Notes under the pieces: generated by a model | The model's database searches: none | Seen by the model: the letters and a program-made list of their open reading frames with translations, nothing else | What the model was told of the DNA's origin: nothing | Translations under genes and position numbers: made by a program | In this document: piece after piece, positions 12,355 through 30,700 of the stretch | Position numbering within the stretch: the stretch's first letter is position 1 | Layout: every line of letters begins with the position of its first letter | Assembly: GCA_030272155.1 (NCBI GenBank) | Contig: CP126193.1 | Coordinates: forward strand, 3,596,001 to 3,660,000 | Source of the DNA: Tetradesmus obliquus | Taxonomy: Eukaryota > Chlorophyta > Chlorophyceae > Sphaeropleales > Scenedesmaceae | Direction: 5' to 3' | Length of the DNA: 64,000 nucleotides

Positions 12355-15319
12355 CCTCTGCACACCTGCTTGCAGGCAGCAGTATCAGCAGTTCAAATCT
12401 TCTGAGCGTGTCCTTAAATGTAGCTTCATGACTCATTGTCTGTCGAGCTGGTGCAAGTAATTGGACAGCTGATGTGTGTTGTCGTTTGACAGTGTGAGGT
12501 GGCTGACGCACTGAGACAGGCTCCCTTATAAAAATAGGCATCAGAGTAGGGTGAAATCACGTTATCCAAACGCTGGAGCTGTGCTGGTGATCTGAAAGGG
12601 CACTGCCACGTCTGGCACAGCAGGCCTACGCGATAGTAGTACTGCAGTGTGACGTGTGTCGGCAGTCATGCACCAGCAGCACACCTGGCTGTTGACCTGA
12701 GTCACAGGCCTGCTGCTCTGAAGCAGAAACCGGAGTTTGCTGCTCCATGCTGCGTTGAGACAGTCACGATCAGCCTGGCCTTGTGGAGGTCAGCTACCTG
12801 CTGAGACAGCAGCTGCAAGGTGGACACAGCAGCAAGGCGAGCAGGATGCGTGTCAAACTTTAAAAGGGCGAACGACGAACACCCCCGACCTTCTAGTAAG
12901 CGAAGTTTCACAGGATCATCGCTGAACAGTCTGAAAGCGAATTGGCCGAGTGGTTAGTCAGACTGATTGAGCCCCCGCACCTGTTTCGCTGCTGCTCCAC
13001 ACTCTTTAATGTGATTGTTCGAGTCGCCATTACAGCGACACGCTCACAAACGTCGCTGCTGCACTGTACACTCGCCTAGCACTACTAAGGCCCTGAAGCA
13101 GGCAGCCCGTACACCACAAAGGTTTATTATAGTAGCAGATAACAAGATCTGACAAGCAGAGGTTAAAGACGTCGTCAAAATGGAGGGCTGCGGTCTCACT
13201 AAGCCAAATAATCGTCGCCAGAATGTACTACTACAAACAAATCGTATACAGATTGACTGATCAACAAAGGTGAGACTTCTCCTGCGCATGAAAGCTGGTG
13301 ACGAACAAGGAGTGTTAGCTGGCGGGTGGTGGACCTGCATGGTTCTCAGACGCGGGCTGGGACCCCTCCGCAGCAATTCAGCGACCCTGTCGTCAACCCA
13401 AACTTAGAAATGTTCTTGGACTTGCATCACACGCTGTTCATAAACAACACTGTTCATAAACAAGTCGGTTTATGCCGGTCACAGGGTGTGTGTTGACGCA
13501 CGAATGATTATTAATGCGAGCAGCACGCCATGCACGGCCGTTGCGCGGGCAAGTTGAATCTTTACCTTTGGATGTGTTACTTTGTACTAATGCCGTGCGT
13601 TGGGGCAAGGGCAGTGCAGCGATCATCCAGTGGGGTGGTGGTGCTGTGAGGGGGACTTTACCAAGCTGCTTTGGGTCCAATGCCGTTTCTTAGGGCTCCA
13701 CCAGCTGTTCACCGCCCAAATATTGCGGTCATGCAACAATGGCAGCCTTTGCCGAAGCCCAGCGCCCTCGGTGCAGCTGCGCTGACCATGGCTAGCAATG
13801 CCAGCCGCTTAGTCAGTGACGCAGCCTGGCGCTATAAATTCACAGCCTGCCAGTCGCAGTTGCTGACCGCAAATGGCGCAGAGTCTACAATGAGCATCTT
13901 GTAGGTACAAAGGTCCTGTCACCAAGCAGCCCTGCATGCACCACAACACAAAGAGTTCGCCAGTGTCGCGCCTGGCAGCGCCGACGCCATGATGGCGTGC
14001 CTCCATGCCAATGGCTGACACCATATCATATAAAGAAAGTTGCCGAATTGCATCCATTACAAGCACAAGCACAAGCATCATATCATACTGACGGTCAAAC
14101 TCCCGTCTCATGACGTTGACCGGCGTGCATAGGGGTTCCCAGCAGGCAGTCTGTGATCAACAGCACACCATGTTACACCACGCCGCCGTGTGTTAACATG
14201 GAGTTTTCAGAGTTTTTTTTAGCATGTAAAGCAGATGGAAGTAGACGTTGTGTGTCTTGCGCTGACCACAGTGTGTCTTGAGCTAACCATCTAGCTGATT
14301 CCGTGCTTACAAGCCTTCGCACCCCACAAGCCGATCATTTATGCTTGGCGTACTAGCTTCAAGACTTGGACTCTGACATTGGATGTTACATGGCGTGAAC
14401 ACTGCGGCAAGCAAGGAAGGCTCGCCACCACCATGCATGACCTCAGGTGCTGGTACTGACAGCTGCAGATGTCCCTGACACACTGCACGGGGCCTGCAGT
14501 GTCACATCGCAGCCCCAAAACGTCCTTGCTGGCAGCATGACGCCACGAGACGACACACTGAGCTGACCCTCTGACACAAACCAGCAGCATCACAAGCTAA
14601 GGGCTACTGCAATACAATACAATACAATACACTTTCGGGACTGAACCCGCCCCCAGGCACTAGCCCAGCGAGCCGCTAATCCGCTCATGGGGGGTAGTAG
14701 TAATTGTACCCAGTCTTTCCTTCGTTGTTTGGGCGATCGAAACCACCCGCGCAAGCACTGCACTGCACCAACATCATCATTCTTCCGAGCTGGGCGCAGT
14801 GCTGCTGTGCTGCAGGATAGCATAGCTGGCGGCAAAGGAGTGCAGCTGCGCAACGCCCGGCCATGCCCCTGCTGCTGCAGCAGCTGCGCTGCTGTCTTGC
14901 AGGACAGGTACAGGCGGCTGCAGCGTGCCAGCAAACTCCCCCTGCATCCTGCCACCAGCACTCGGCACCTGCATGCAAGGCGCCAAAAAATGCAGCGTTG
15001 GGCAAGCAGCCACGGCAAGCAGCCGCATGCCGCATGCAAGTCATCAGCTGTGCATATGTCTGCGCAAGTGCCTCGCACTGCTGAGCAAACAAGGCAGGCG
15101 ATTGTCCATATCATCCTTGTTGGTGTCTGTGCTGCTTGAAGCATGGTCACATGTATTGCATGCCACGCCTAACGACTCTGGTTATGCAGGTGCGTTTGAG
15201 CCATGCAACTGCAAGGGTTGCGCTGTGCGTGCTTCGCATCAACCCACGGCATGGTGTCTACAATGGTCCATGCAGCAGAGCCAGGCAATTGCCCAATCGA
15301 GCACCAGGTGTCAACCTAC
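12355..15319. other. Intergenic region, includes a tRNA-like fragment
   Basis: Between the CCCH gene and the 3' part of the FIST gene. It must hold the missing 5' exon(s) of the CCCH gene and, at its right edge (about 14.9-15.3 kb), the 3' end of the FIST gene, whose last recognised exon ends at 15320 with an intact donor. A perfect (AATAC) run lies near 14610-14632. I see no other gene. Confidence 0.45.
12942..13040 (+). pseudogene. Degenerate class II tRNA-like sequence (Ser/Leu-type A and B boxes)
   Basis: TGGCCGAGTGGTTAG (from about 12950) matches the D-arm/A box of class II tRNAs. About 70 nt downstream, GATTGTTCGAGTCGC can form a T arm: GTGAT pairs with GTCGC, with GU pairs, around the 7-nt loop TGTTCGA. 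The flanking acceptor halves do not pair and no clear anticodon arm is visible. It is therefore probably a tRNA pseudogene or tRNA-derived SINE fragment. A functional intron-containing tRNA is less likely. Confidence 0.4.
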
Positions 15320-15519
15320 CTGGGGCAAGAAGCAGGCTGCAGCATCAGGCTGCTCCTCCAGCGGCAGAGCCACGCAGCCGTAGCTCAACACGCCTAGCCT
15401 GCTGTCGGCAGCAGGCAGGCGCTCAGCCAGTGCCGCAAACTCCGCTTGCTGCTGCTGCTGGTTGAATGCGTTGTCCCGCATCAGCAGCCGCACGCGCGTC
15501 CCGACAGGCACCTGCAGCA

Positions 15520-15576
<57 letters not shown>

Positions 15577-18500
15577 TCGTAACCGCAGCAGTCCAACACC
15601 AGCAGGTTTTAGCGCAACCAGATGCCTGGTGTGGTCAACTTCGCATGCATGCATGCATGCCCGCAGCATTTGGGCAGTAAAGCATCATGGCTAGCCCGCA
15701 CACAAGGGCAGGCATATGCAGCTGCAGTATGTGGCAGCCATGGGCACATATGTTTTGTGTGTGTAGAGACGAAGCCCAGCCCAAACAGAGCGTGCACAGC
15801 AGTTATCCCCTGGCAAGCAAGTAGCCCTGCGCGTCACAGCACATACGATACACCTATGACCATTGGCAGCGCTTCAGACAGCTGCAGGCTGCTCTCAAGC
15901 AATGTGCATGTAATCACCCCCCAAGCTTCAAACAGCTGCGCAAAGTAACCACGCGCAGCAAGCACCGGCTTCTAATCACCTCGTGTGTTGCCACAACCAG
16001 CACCGGCCTGCTGTATGCTGTGGGCATGAGGCTGACCCGCCGTGCAACAAAGTCGCGGCTGCCAGCATCGCCAGCAGCAGCAGCAGCAGCCCCTGGATCG
16101 CATAGCCCCAGCAGCAGCTCCCGTTTCTGGTCCTGCTGCGGCAGGCTGTGCACCAGCGTCACAAACTGCAGCAGCAGCAGCCACGCACAGCAGGCAAATT
16201 CATGTAACTCATGAGCCAGAGAGTAGCATATTCACATGCACAGGCAGCTGCACGGCTTAATGTGTGGGGTTGCAGGCACTGTACCCTTGCATGCTCGTGT
16301 GTGCGTACTAGGCACACCAAGGGTTGTCTTGCACAGGACTGTCATGCATTGGCAGCAGCTGCTGCTGCTGCGTAGCAGCAATGCATCGCCACAGCTCACC
16401 GAGTCGTGCACTGGCCTGTCATCCAGCGCAAAGATGACGTTGCCTGCAGCTTCAGTGACCGTCATGACAGCGCCTGCCGTGCGGCAGCCAGGGACCAGCA
16501 CCTGCACGTCACAAGAGCAGATCAGCTCTGTTGATGCTATGGCTTGATGGGTAACATGATGATGAGCAGATCACCTCTAGAACATGAGGCCGTCGCGACT
16601 TCAAGTCACAGCAATGCATGCGCCGTACACTTACATTGTGGACAGAACAACAGCAGATGAACACAGCACGAGGGCCGTTGTGACACGGCAGAACAGGCAC
16701 AGCGACTGACAGCTACAGCGCATTGCTTGATGGAGTGATGTTGCTTTGTGATGAGTAGTTGATGTGCTGCTGCGCTCAGCAGGTTGTTGCAGTGTTGTGC
16801 CGCACCTGCTGCATAGACAGTGGGCCACGCATGATGCAGCCCACAGCGCCGCCCGCATACACGTCTTGGTTGCAGAACAGGGCACCAAAGTCGTGCTCAC
16901 TCTCCACCCATGCGCCGCGCTCTGTGACGCCGCCCACCATCTGCAAGCAGAGGATGCACATTGCTGTTGACGCCGCAGACTGCTCATAACTCGATGATGT
17001 GGGTGGGTGCAGCAGTGGTCTGGCTACAGCTTGGCGCCTGCTGCATCACGGACAGCAACATGTGCATACCTCAGCCGTACAGCAGCAAACTGCTTGCAAC
17101 GGCGCAGCCGAGCACCCATGCGTGCCGGTCTAAGTATTCGCATGCAGCAGCAACGAAGCAGCTGACACCAGCAGGCAACACGCCTAGCCATCCACCCACC
17201 GGCATGCCTGGCAGAGCTGCACTCAACCGCAGCAGGAACTTCTCCACATCCAAAAAGTGGGGACTGCTCAGCAAGATGGCAGCATTCTGCTGCTGTGCTT
17301 CATTGCTGCTGCTGCCGTCTGTGCTTTGGCTGGGCCTTTGCAGCAGCTCCTTCCACTGCTCTGCAGTGAATGAGGGCAGTGCTGGCTCCTTGACGTGGAA
17401 GGGCAGCAGCTGCACCCCGGGCAGCGATGCCGCCAGCAGTGACACGCCCGGGCCATTGCTGATCATCCGGCCGTTGGCTGATACAGACTGCACATGCACA
17501 CGCGCGATTGCAGAACAGACGCAGGCGAGGTCAGAGCCAGGCGTACCAGGAGGGCGTAGATAATCAGACGCAGCAGGTGTGCGAACAAGCGTGCACACCA
17601 GGACACAAGAACGGCACAAACCAGAGCATGCCATTGCTCTGCAGGATGTATGTGCACAATGTAGTAGTGCTTGCCGGCCTGCCTGCTGCTGTGCAGTTCC
17701 TGGATGCTTGCGTCGCTGTGCTGCTTTGCAGAAGAGTGTATACAGCAGGCAGAGTGGAGTGCACCACTACACAAGACACCAGCGACTGTGCCACAGCAAG
17801 TGCTGAGCCAGCCCTGCAGCCCTCTCCGGCCTCTGGACTATTGATACAGCCCAAACCAAACAGCCAGTGGGCCTGCCTTTTTGCTCACTACCAACTGCCA
17901 CAGGCCTAATCACCTGCAGGGCGCCGCCGAGTATGACTGGGCGGCTGCGCGAGCCCTCAGCCACGTCCTTGAACAGCTTGTCCTGCAGGCACTGCAGCCG
18001 CCGCAGCAGCAGCAGACACAACACAGCGGATACATATGAAGAAGCGCGCAACCACTCAGCGTTCTCCTGCATGCTGTGAGGCCAGCAGCTGCAATGTAGC
18101 TGTGCTGGGTGACAGTCCAACGGCGTGCAGTGTGTGCATTGCTGCTTGCAGCATATTGCCCAGTCTCTGTCTTGCAGCCCGACGGCGGAGTGCACTTCGG
18201 CATGCAGCAGCAGATACTGGCAGGACTCACAGCCGGTGCGTGCCCGAGGTTGCTCTTGTGTGCGGTTGAGACAAACAGCTGGCAGAAGTCAATGCGCCTG
18301 CCCTGCAGCTGCTGCTTGACTGCCTCCGCCACCTCATCTATGGCCCTGTACAGGTTGCCGTCGGAGCTGAGGGCAGCAGCAAATTGGAACCAGCTGGGGT
18401 CGGTGCTGCTGCTGCTGCTACTGCTGCTACTGCTGCTGCTACTGCTGCTGCTGCCGGTGGCTAATGTTCTGCTACTTCCGCTGCTGGAAGGTTGCTTGCA

Positions 18501-18629
18501 CAGCACAGCTGCAGCCAGGAAGATCCCCTCAGGCCGCCTTTTCAGGGCAGTCAGCGTAATACTGGACAGCATTTGTGTATTGGCATATGCTTTTTCCAGC
18601 AGCAGCACCAGGGGCAGCAGGGGAGCCAA
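15320..18629 (-). CDS. FIST-domain (FIST_N + FIST_C) putative sensory protein
   Basis: Blocks in order on the minus strand match FIST proteins. FIST_N has WFQFAAALSSDGNLYRAIDE and FCQLFVSTAHKSN near 18.25-18.39 kb, then HFLDVEKFLLRLSAALPGMP near 17.2 kb. FIST_C has GALFCNQDVYAGGAVG near 16.85 kb, VLVPGCRTAGAVMTVTEAAG then NVIFALDDRPVHD near 16.4 kb, and FVARRVSLMPTAYSRPVLVV near 16.0 kb. The last recognised exon (15511-15320) gives VGTRVRLLMRDNAFNQ and RLGVLSYGCVALP. FIST domains are predicted to bind small ligands such as amino acids in signal-transduction proteins; plants fuse them to F-boxes, and I see no F-box here. A poly-Ser run sits in FIST_N. The start is uncertain (ATG at 18629 or 18569), and the 3' end lies below 15320 because that exon ends in a donor, CAG|GTAGGT. 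Confidence 0.7.
15522..15574. repeat. (CAG)n tract abutting a 3' splice site
   Basis: On the minus strand this reads (CTG)n followed by CTCCTGCTGCAG and the exon at 15511, so it forms the polypyrimidine tract of that intron. Confidence 0.85.
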
Positions 18630-19445
18630 GCACGTGGAGCAGTACCTTCAATTGCTACGTTCATCGACAAGTAAGCACATTCGCAACCGCTGAACGTGCA
18701 GTTCTCAAGCTCATCGATGCAGTTCGAATTAGTGGTTGCGGCCCAGGGTTGGAGGGCTGACGTACGACGCACGTGGCACGTGATTATACTTCAAAAGCCG
18801 CTTTGATGGTGCGGTTGACGATTTCAACGTTCTTCATATTGGTTCTGCATCGGGCGGCAGCCTGAAACAATTCTGGACTGTTTGGTTAGTGACTGCTCAG
18901 CAGTGCAATGTTGTAGGCTCCTACAACCTCAATGAGCTACTACTGCTTGTAATCTGTACAGCTGCTGCTTTGTACAGCAGCAGATAAAATCACCTGGCAA
19001 GAGGACAATGCACGTGTGAGCAGCGTCAATGCCACCCCTGCATGCACACAGACCTGTGCAACTTGCTTGAAGCACACCAGCCTGGATGCTCCCAAAATGA
19101 TGGGCAGTGCTGCTAGCACGCACTGTGCTCTTAAGAGAAATCTCCTCCCATTACACAAGTAAGCAGGATGCAGCATGCAAGGGCGCTTCCACTCTGCTGA
19201 CTGATACTCATGATAGCACTGCATGCAGAAATACAGCAGCCAGCGTCCAGTGCTTCGGCAAGTCTTGTGCACCACCGCCACCGGCAGTTGAGTGCAGCAG
19301 GTGCCAGCTCCACAGCCATTGTGCAGGCCACTGGCCCCTTGTAGGCTAACACTAACCCCGCCGCACCTGGCATGCCTGCATCCCTAAGATTCTGTCTGGC
19401 CTATGAAATCAGCCCCACATCACCCCTTCCAACACCGTAAGGGCC
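18630..19445. other. Gap between ATE1 stop and FIST start
   Basis: No exon recognised. It probably holds the ATE1 3' UTR, the FIST promoter and 5' UTR. Confidence 0.5.
19151..19155 (-). terminator. Candidate TGTAA polyadenylation signal of ATE1
   Basis: TTACA on the plus strand is TGTAA on the minus strand, about 290 nt past the ATE1 stop. TGTAA is the usual green-algal poly(A) signal. The motif is short, so chance occurrence is possible. Confidence 0.35.
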
Positions 19446-26206
<6,761 letters not shown>

Positions 26207-27742
26207 GCGAAGGAGACTTTTGTCTGGATCAGGACGCCGCACGATGCCCTTTCTGCTTCACGATCGGTCTGCTTGCTGTAGAACAGGTGGTGCTCCGCGT
26301 AGCTGCTGCGTGTAACGGTGCACATTGTCGTGAGCTTTTGCCTTTCAATACAGCATCTCATTACAACAAGCAAATGTGACCTTCTTGACCTACCACTAAC
26401 ACCTCAGGTGACAGTTTCAAGGTAGGTTAGCTAGGGTTCTTTTGGCTGGCTACCTGCCATTTCCAATTGCCAGCTGCTCACAAGGTGTCGGGAAGCTAGG
26501 TCCATTGACCCATGAAGCGTTGTGTCATATCGTGAGTGTGCTGTATGGCGTTACAGGCACCTGCAGGTGCCTGCAGCACATCATACCAAGCTGAACCTGT
26601 GCTGAAGTTCAGGTAGCAACAGCAATTCCCTCCACATATGCAGGCCTACACACAATGGTGCCATCACTGCTCCACTCTACAAGGCCCATCGTAACCCAGC
26701 CATTGCATGTGCATCGTGCGCGCACACATGCATGATCACCTAATGCATGATGCAGTGCTGATGCCATCCGGCTGTCGCCTTCGAGTCGCCACTCTCCCAC
26801 CGGCTTCACTACAGCCGCCCACGCACAACTGAGCAGCTACCATCAACAACCATTGGCGCAGACAATTTCACCTCAGCAGAAAGTTGGGCAGCAGTACTGC
26901 CAACTTGAAGCAGCAGTGTTGCCTCAGGCTGAGTCTGACACAACCAACTTGAAAAGACGGCACTGGAGCATCCCTGAATACGGCGCAGTGCATTTCATAC
27001 CGCATGGCTAGCGCGCTACACCCAGCCTCGCAAGATACATCAACCAAACGACACACACACACAACCAATTCTTTCTCTATGGTTTTCTATATGCTTTCTC
27101 ATGTGTTGTTGGGGGTGGGCAGCCTGCTGTGAGACAGTCAGGCCCGAGCCACGCAATGTAATGCCTGCGGCAGTGCAAGGTACTACCTACTAGTAGTGTA
27201 CGCAACACACTTGAAGGGCTACTAGTTGACCGCATGCAGCCAGGGACTCTTAAAAGCAGCATCTGTCCTACTGGTGCACCAGGGAGGTGTACAACAGAAA
27301 GCAGTCCGCACTCCCAACATGTACAGCGTACCACAAGCGTTGAGGCAAGCCACATGAGGTAGCTGGCATTGGCACACAGGAGCGCACCCGACCCCAAGCA
27401 ATGTCCAAACATACATGAAACCCAGCCACCAAGACACACCATCTGCATGCAGTACTAAGCCTGCGCGATGCTGTAGTGGCACCACTGCTGGCAGCTGGCC
27501 ATGCAGCAGTGTGTCGTCAGGCCACAGCTACCCCGTGCGCCCCATAACACACTGCGAAAGACAGCGCACTGTCTGTATTCTACAGTTTGAACATAACGTC
27601 AAGCTGTTTGGTGCCTTGAAGCACAGCGCCACGGAAGCTTGTAAGTTCAACCTACAAGCTGGAAGCCTATACAACATTTCTGTCTCGGTTTGGCATCTTA
27701 GTACCCATCATAGCTCCTCCTTGACATCAATTCCGATTGTGC
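26207..27742. other. Intergenic between ATE1 start and GH5 stop
   Basis: Presumed ATE1 promoter/5' UTR and GH5 3' UTR. A 20-bp perfect palindrome (CAGGCACCTG/CAGGTGCCTG) lies at 26554-26573, about 350 bp upstream of the ATE1 start. No exon recognised. Confidence 0.5.
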
Positions 27743-30700
27743 TCAGCTCACAAGCTCCACATGTGTTGGCGGCTGGATCGGCTCGCCACTGCCCAGCAGT
27801 GCAGCTGCCTTGGCGCTAGTGTCCGGGTTGTTGCGCGGCTGCCGCTTGCTGCTGTAGCGCGGCAGCGGCAGCGCCTCCTCTTGCTGCTGCTCCTGCTTAG
27901 GGGCCTCTAAAGTGGGCTGCATCCACCACGGCCTCAGCCCCAGGCTCTCCACAAGCCTGCAGGACGCATAACGTTATGATATGTTAAGGATGGAGGCGGC
28001 AGTGCGGTTGCATCAAGGCTGACTGTAGACGGAGTTTGTTGCCGCAAAGGGCAGCAGGTGCAGGGCGTGCGGTGTGAACAGCCCAAAGATGGCTGCCCAC
28101 AAGCAGGTGGCACAATGCACTGCTGGCGCGCTAAGGCATCACATCATACTGCATAACAATGCATTACATCATACTGCCAGAGCAGCCATTGGGCTGCGGC
28201 TGCTGTCGAGGCAACCCGTTGTCAGGCATATGTGGCAATGTGGCCTTCTTCTTGAAACTATTACGCACCATGCGAGCTTTGGCAGCACCAGCGTCTGCCA
28301 GTCATCCTCCACCAGGCCACCCGTGTCCTGGGAGTTGGCATTCCAGCAGAACCTGACACGCAGCAGCACACACACGCATCGCAACAACTGTAGTGTCATG
28401 CCTGCTTGTCACTGGCCTTTCGCATGTTTGCCCTGTTTTGGGGTAAAAACTGCCGGATCACCCGGCCAGTATCCAACTTCAGCTATGCTTGATTCGCGCC
28501 ATCAGCTCAGCGCTTGGAACGGAAGAATACGCAAATGCACACAGCTCTGTGAAGGGCTGCTGAACACACACCCCGTTGCATGTGACAATGTGCTAAGCTC
28601 TTATGCGCCTGTTGAGCATGGAACAGGGGTGCTAGGGTCCCTGCACAGCACTGTTACCAATATACAGCAGCCAGGATGCAGCATCGCTCACCAGAACCAG
28701 CCACTGACAGGTTCATGCCGCAGGTGGTTGTTGTCAGTCGGGGAGCTCCTGTTCATGTATGTGGCAAAGTCTCCCAGCTGCTTGCGGTCCATGGGGTGAG
28801 TCAGGTTGCTGCCAATCTCTACCACCACCACAGGGAAGCGCTGGCACTCGCCCATGGGCACACAGTAACCGTTGTCCACCTGCAGCCAGCAGCAAGTTGG
28901 ATATGCCACGAGGCACGTTTGTTGTGGTTATTGCAGACCACTGGCTGCCGCAGCAATTGCACAACAAATAGATCACAGCAGCTGCTGTCCACTGCAAGCA
29001 AAACGCATAGGGATTTGTGATGATGATGCTTGCCACTCGCCAATGCTCAAGCCCAGCAACCAGCAAAGTTGCAGCACTTGCAGCACGCCAGGTCCTGCAC
29101 CTCACAAGAAACACATAGCGGCTGCAAAGACACATGCTTGCCATTGACAGCAAGCACTTGCTGCAAACCCTCAAGCCTACTAATGTTCTGCAGCAGAAAC
29201 AGCAACGACTGCCTTGCAGCGCAGCCTCGCACCATGTGCTGGCCCCAGCTGCGTGTCAGCGCCTCCCACAGCTGCCACTCCGCCATGCTGCTGTTGGTGA
29301 TGCTCTGGCCGTAGAAGTGCGGCGACAGCACCACCTGCTTGCGGTACGGCTTGCCCAGCAGCTCCGCAAAGAAGGGGTTGGCGTCCTCCAGCGACAGCCG
29401 CCGGATGAGCTCGGGGTCCGTGGCAAAGCCGTCACCCCTGCAGCAGCAGCAGCAGCAGAAGCAGCAGCACAACGTTCTAGTAGCCACAAAGGTGCCAGCT
29501 GGGATTCCAAAGTTGGTCTTTGGCTCCAGCAGCTGCATGGAGTAAGCGTCTTTCAGCAATGCACATTGCAAACCTATAGGCCTAGTTCACCAGATGGTGC
29601 CCACTAGTTCATGCGTTGACCAACTATGGGACTCCCCAAATGTCATCAGCGACCCACCATGCGGTGCCTGCCGCCACCTGGCCGCCGCCCTGGATGAAGA
29701 AGATGGCATCACCGGGTGACACTGCATTGATGGCCTCCATTGCAGCCAGCAGGTAGGAGCCCAGGGGGCGGAACTCACGCGTCTTGCCACCAGACCAGCC
29801 CATGCTGCAGTGCAGAGGAGAAAACACAGCGCGGCAGCACGCCACAGCAAGCAGAGTTATGAGCATGCATTACCTTGTACTTGTACAAGGCAGCAGCTGG
29901 AAGGGGACACATGTGCGGTCGATGTGCTGTGCGTTGCAGCTGTGTGTTCATGTGTAAGGCAGCTGCAGCCATGTCAACACCTTCACACATTGAACAGCCT
30001 GCAGTTAGGTCACAAACTCTGCAAGCACAGTCATCTGTAGTGGTGTTGCAGCCATGCACGGAACAGAGCAAGGAAGCAATGCCTGCAGCAGCCCTGATTT
30101 GTCAAACTGTTCACTAATGCACTCACCCCAGCTCATCTGGCTCATTGAGCAGGTCCAAGAACAATTGATGCTGCTGCTGCTGCTGCTGTGCTGCTGCTGC
30201 CCTGAATATATTGCAGCTGCACTCACCCCAGCTCATCCGGCTCGTTGAGCAGGTCCAGGAAGACTCGGCCCTTCAGGTCGCTGGCAAAGTTGGGCAGGCA
30301 GGTGAAGGCTGACCACAGCCCCCGCCACTTGCGCGCAAAGGAGTCGGGGTCAGCCAGCACAGCCGTCTCTGTCTCATGAGGGTGGTAGTCAACCTGCGTT
30401 CAAGCAAGATGTTCTGCTTACAGTGTTTGTCAGGCTGCTGATGGAGGGGCAGCGAGGCGCCGGCGTCCGGTATCTTGTACTGAGAGACTGCTGTGTTAGC
30501 TGCCTGTTAGGGTGGCAGGCTTGCTTGCAGGGTATGGTCTGCAGGTTTAGGGTTGTTTGGGTGCCGGCTATTGGTGTGCTGCAGGCACACTGCAAAGCTG
30601 CAGCCTGCAACTGCATCCTTACCCACGTTTCTGCCATTTCAATTGTCAAGGGCGTGCTATTGACGCACAGCACAGCACACATCTCACCAGCACAGCACCC

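Noticed and set aside
26554-26573. 20-bp perfect palindrome as an operator
   Set aside because: Built from the common CAGGTG/CACCTG and CTGCAG words of this genome; no partner site, so no regulatory claim is made.
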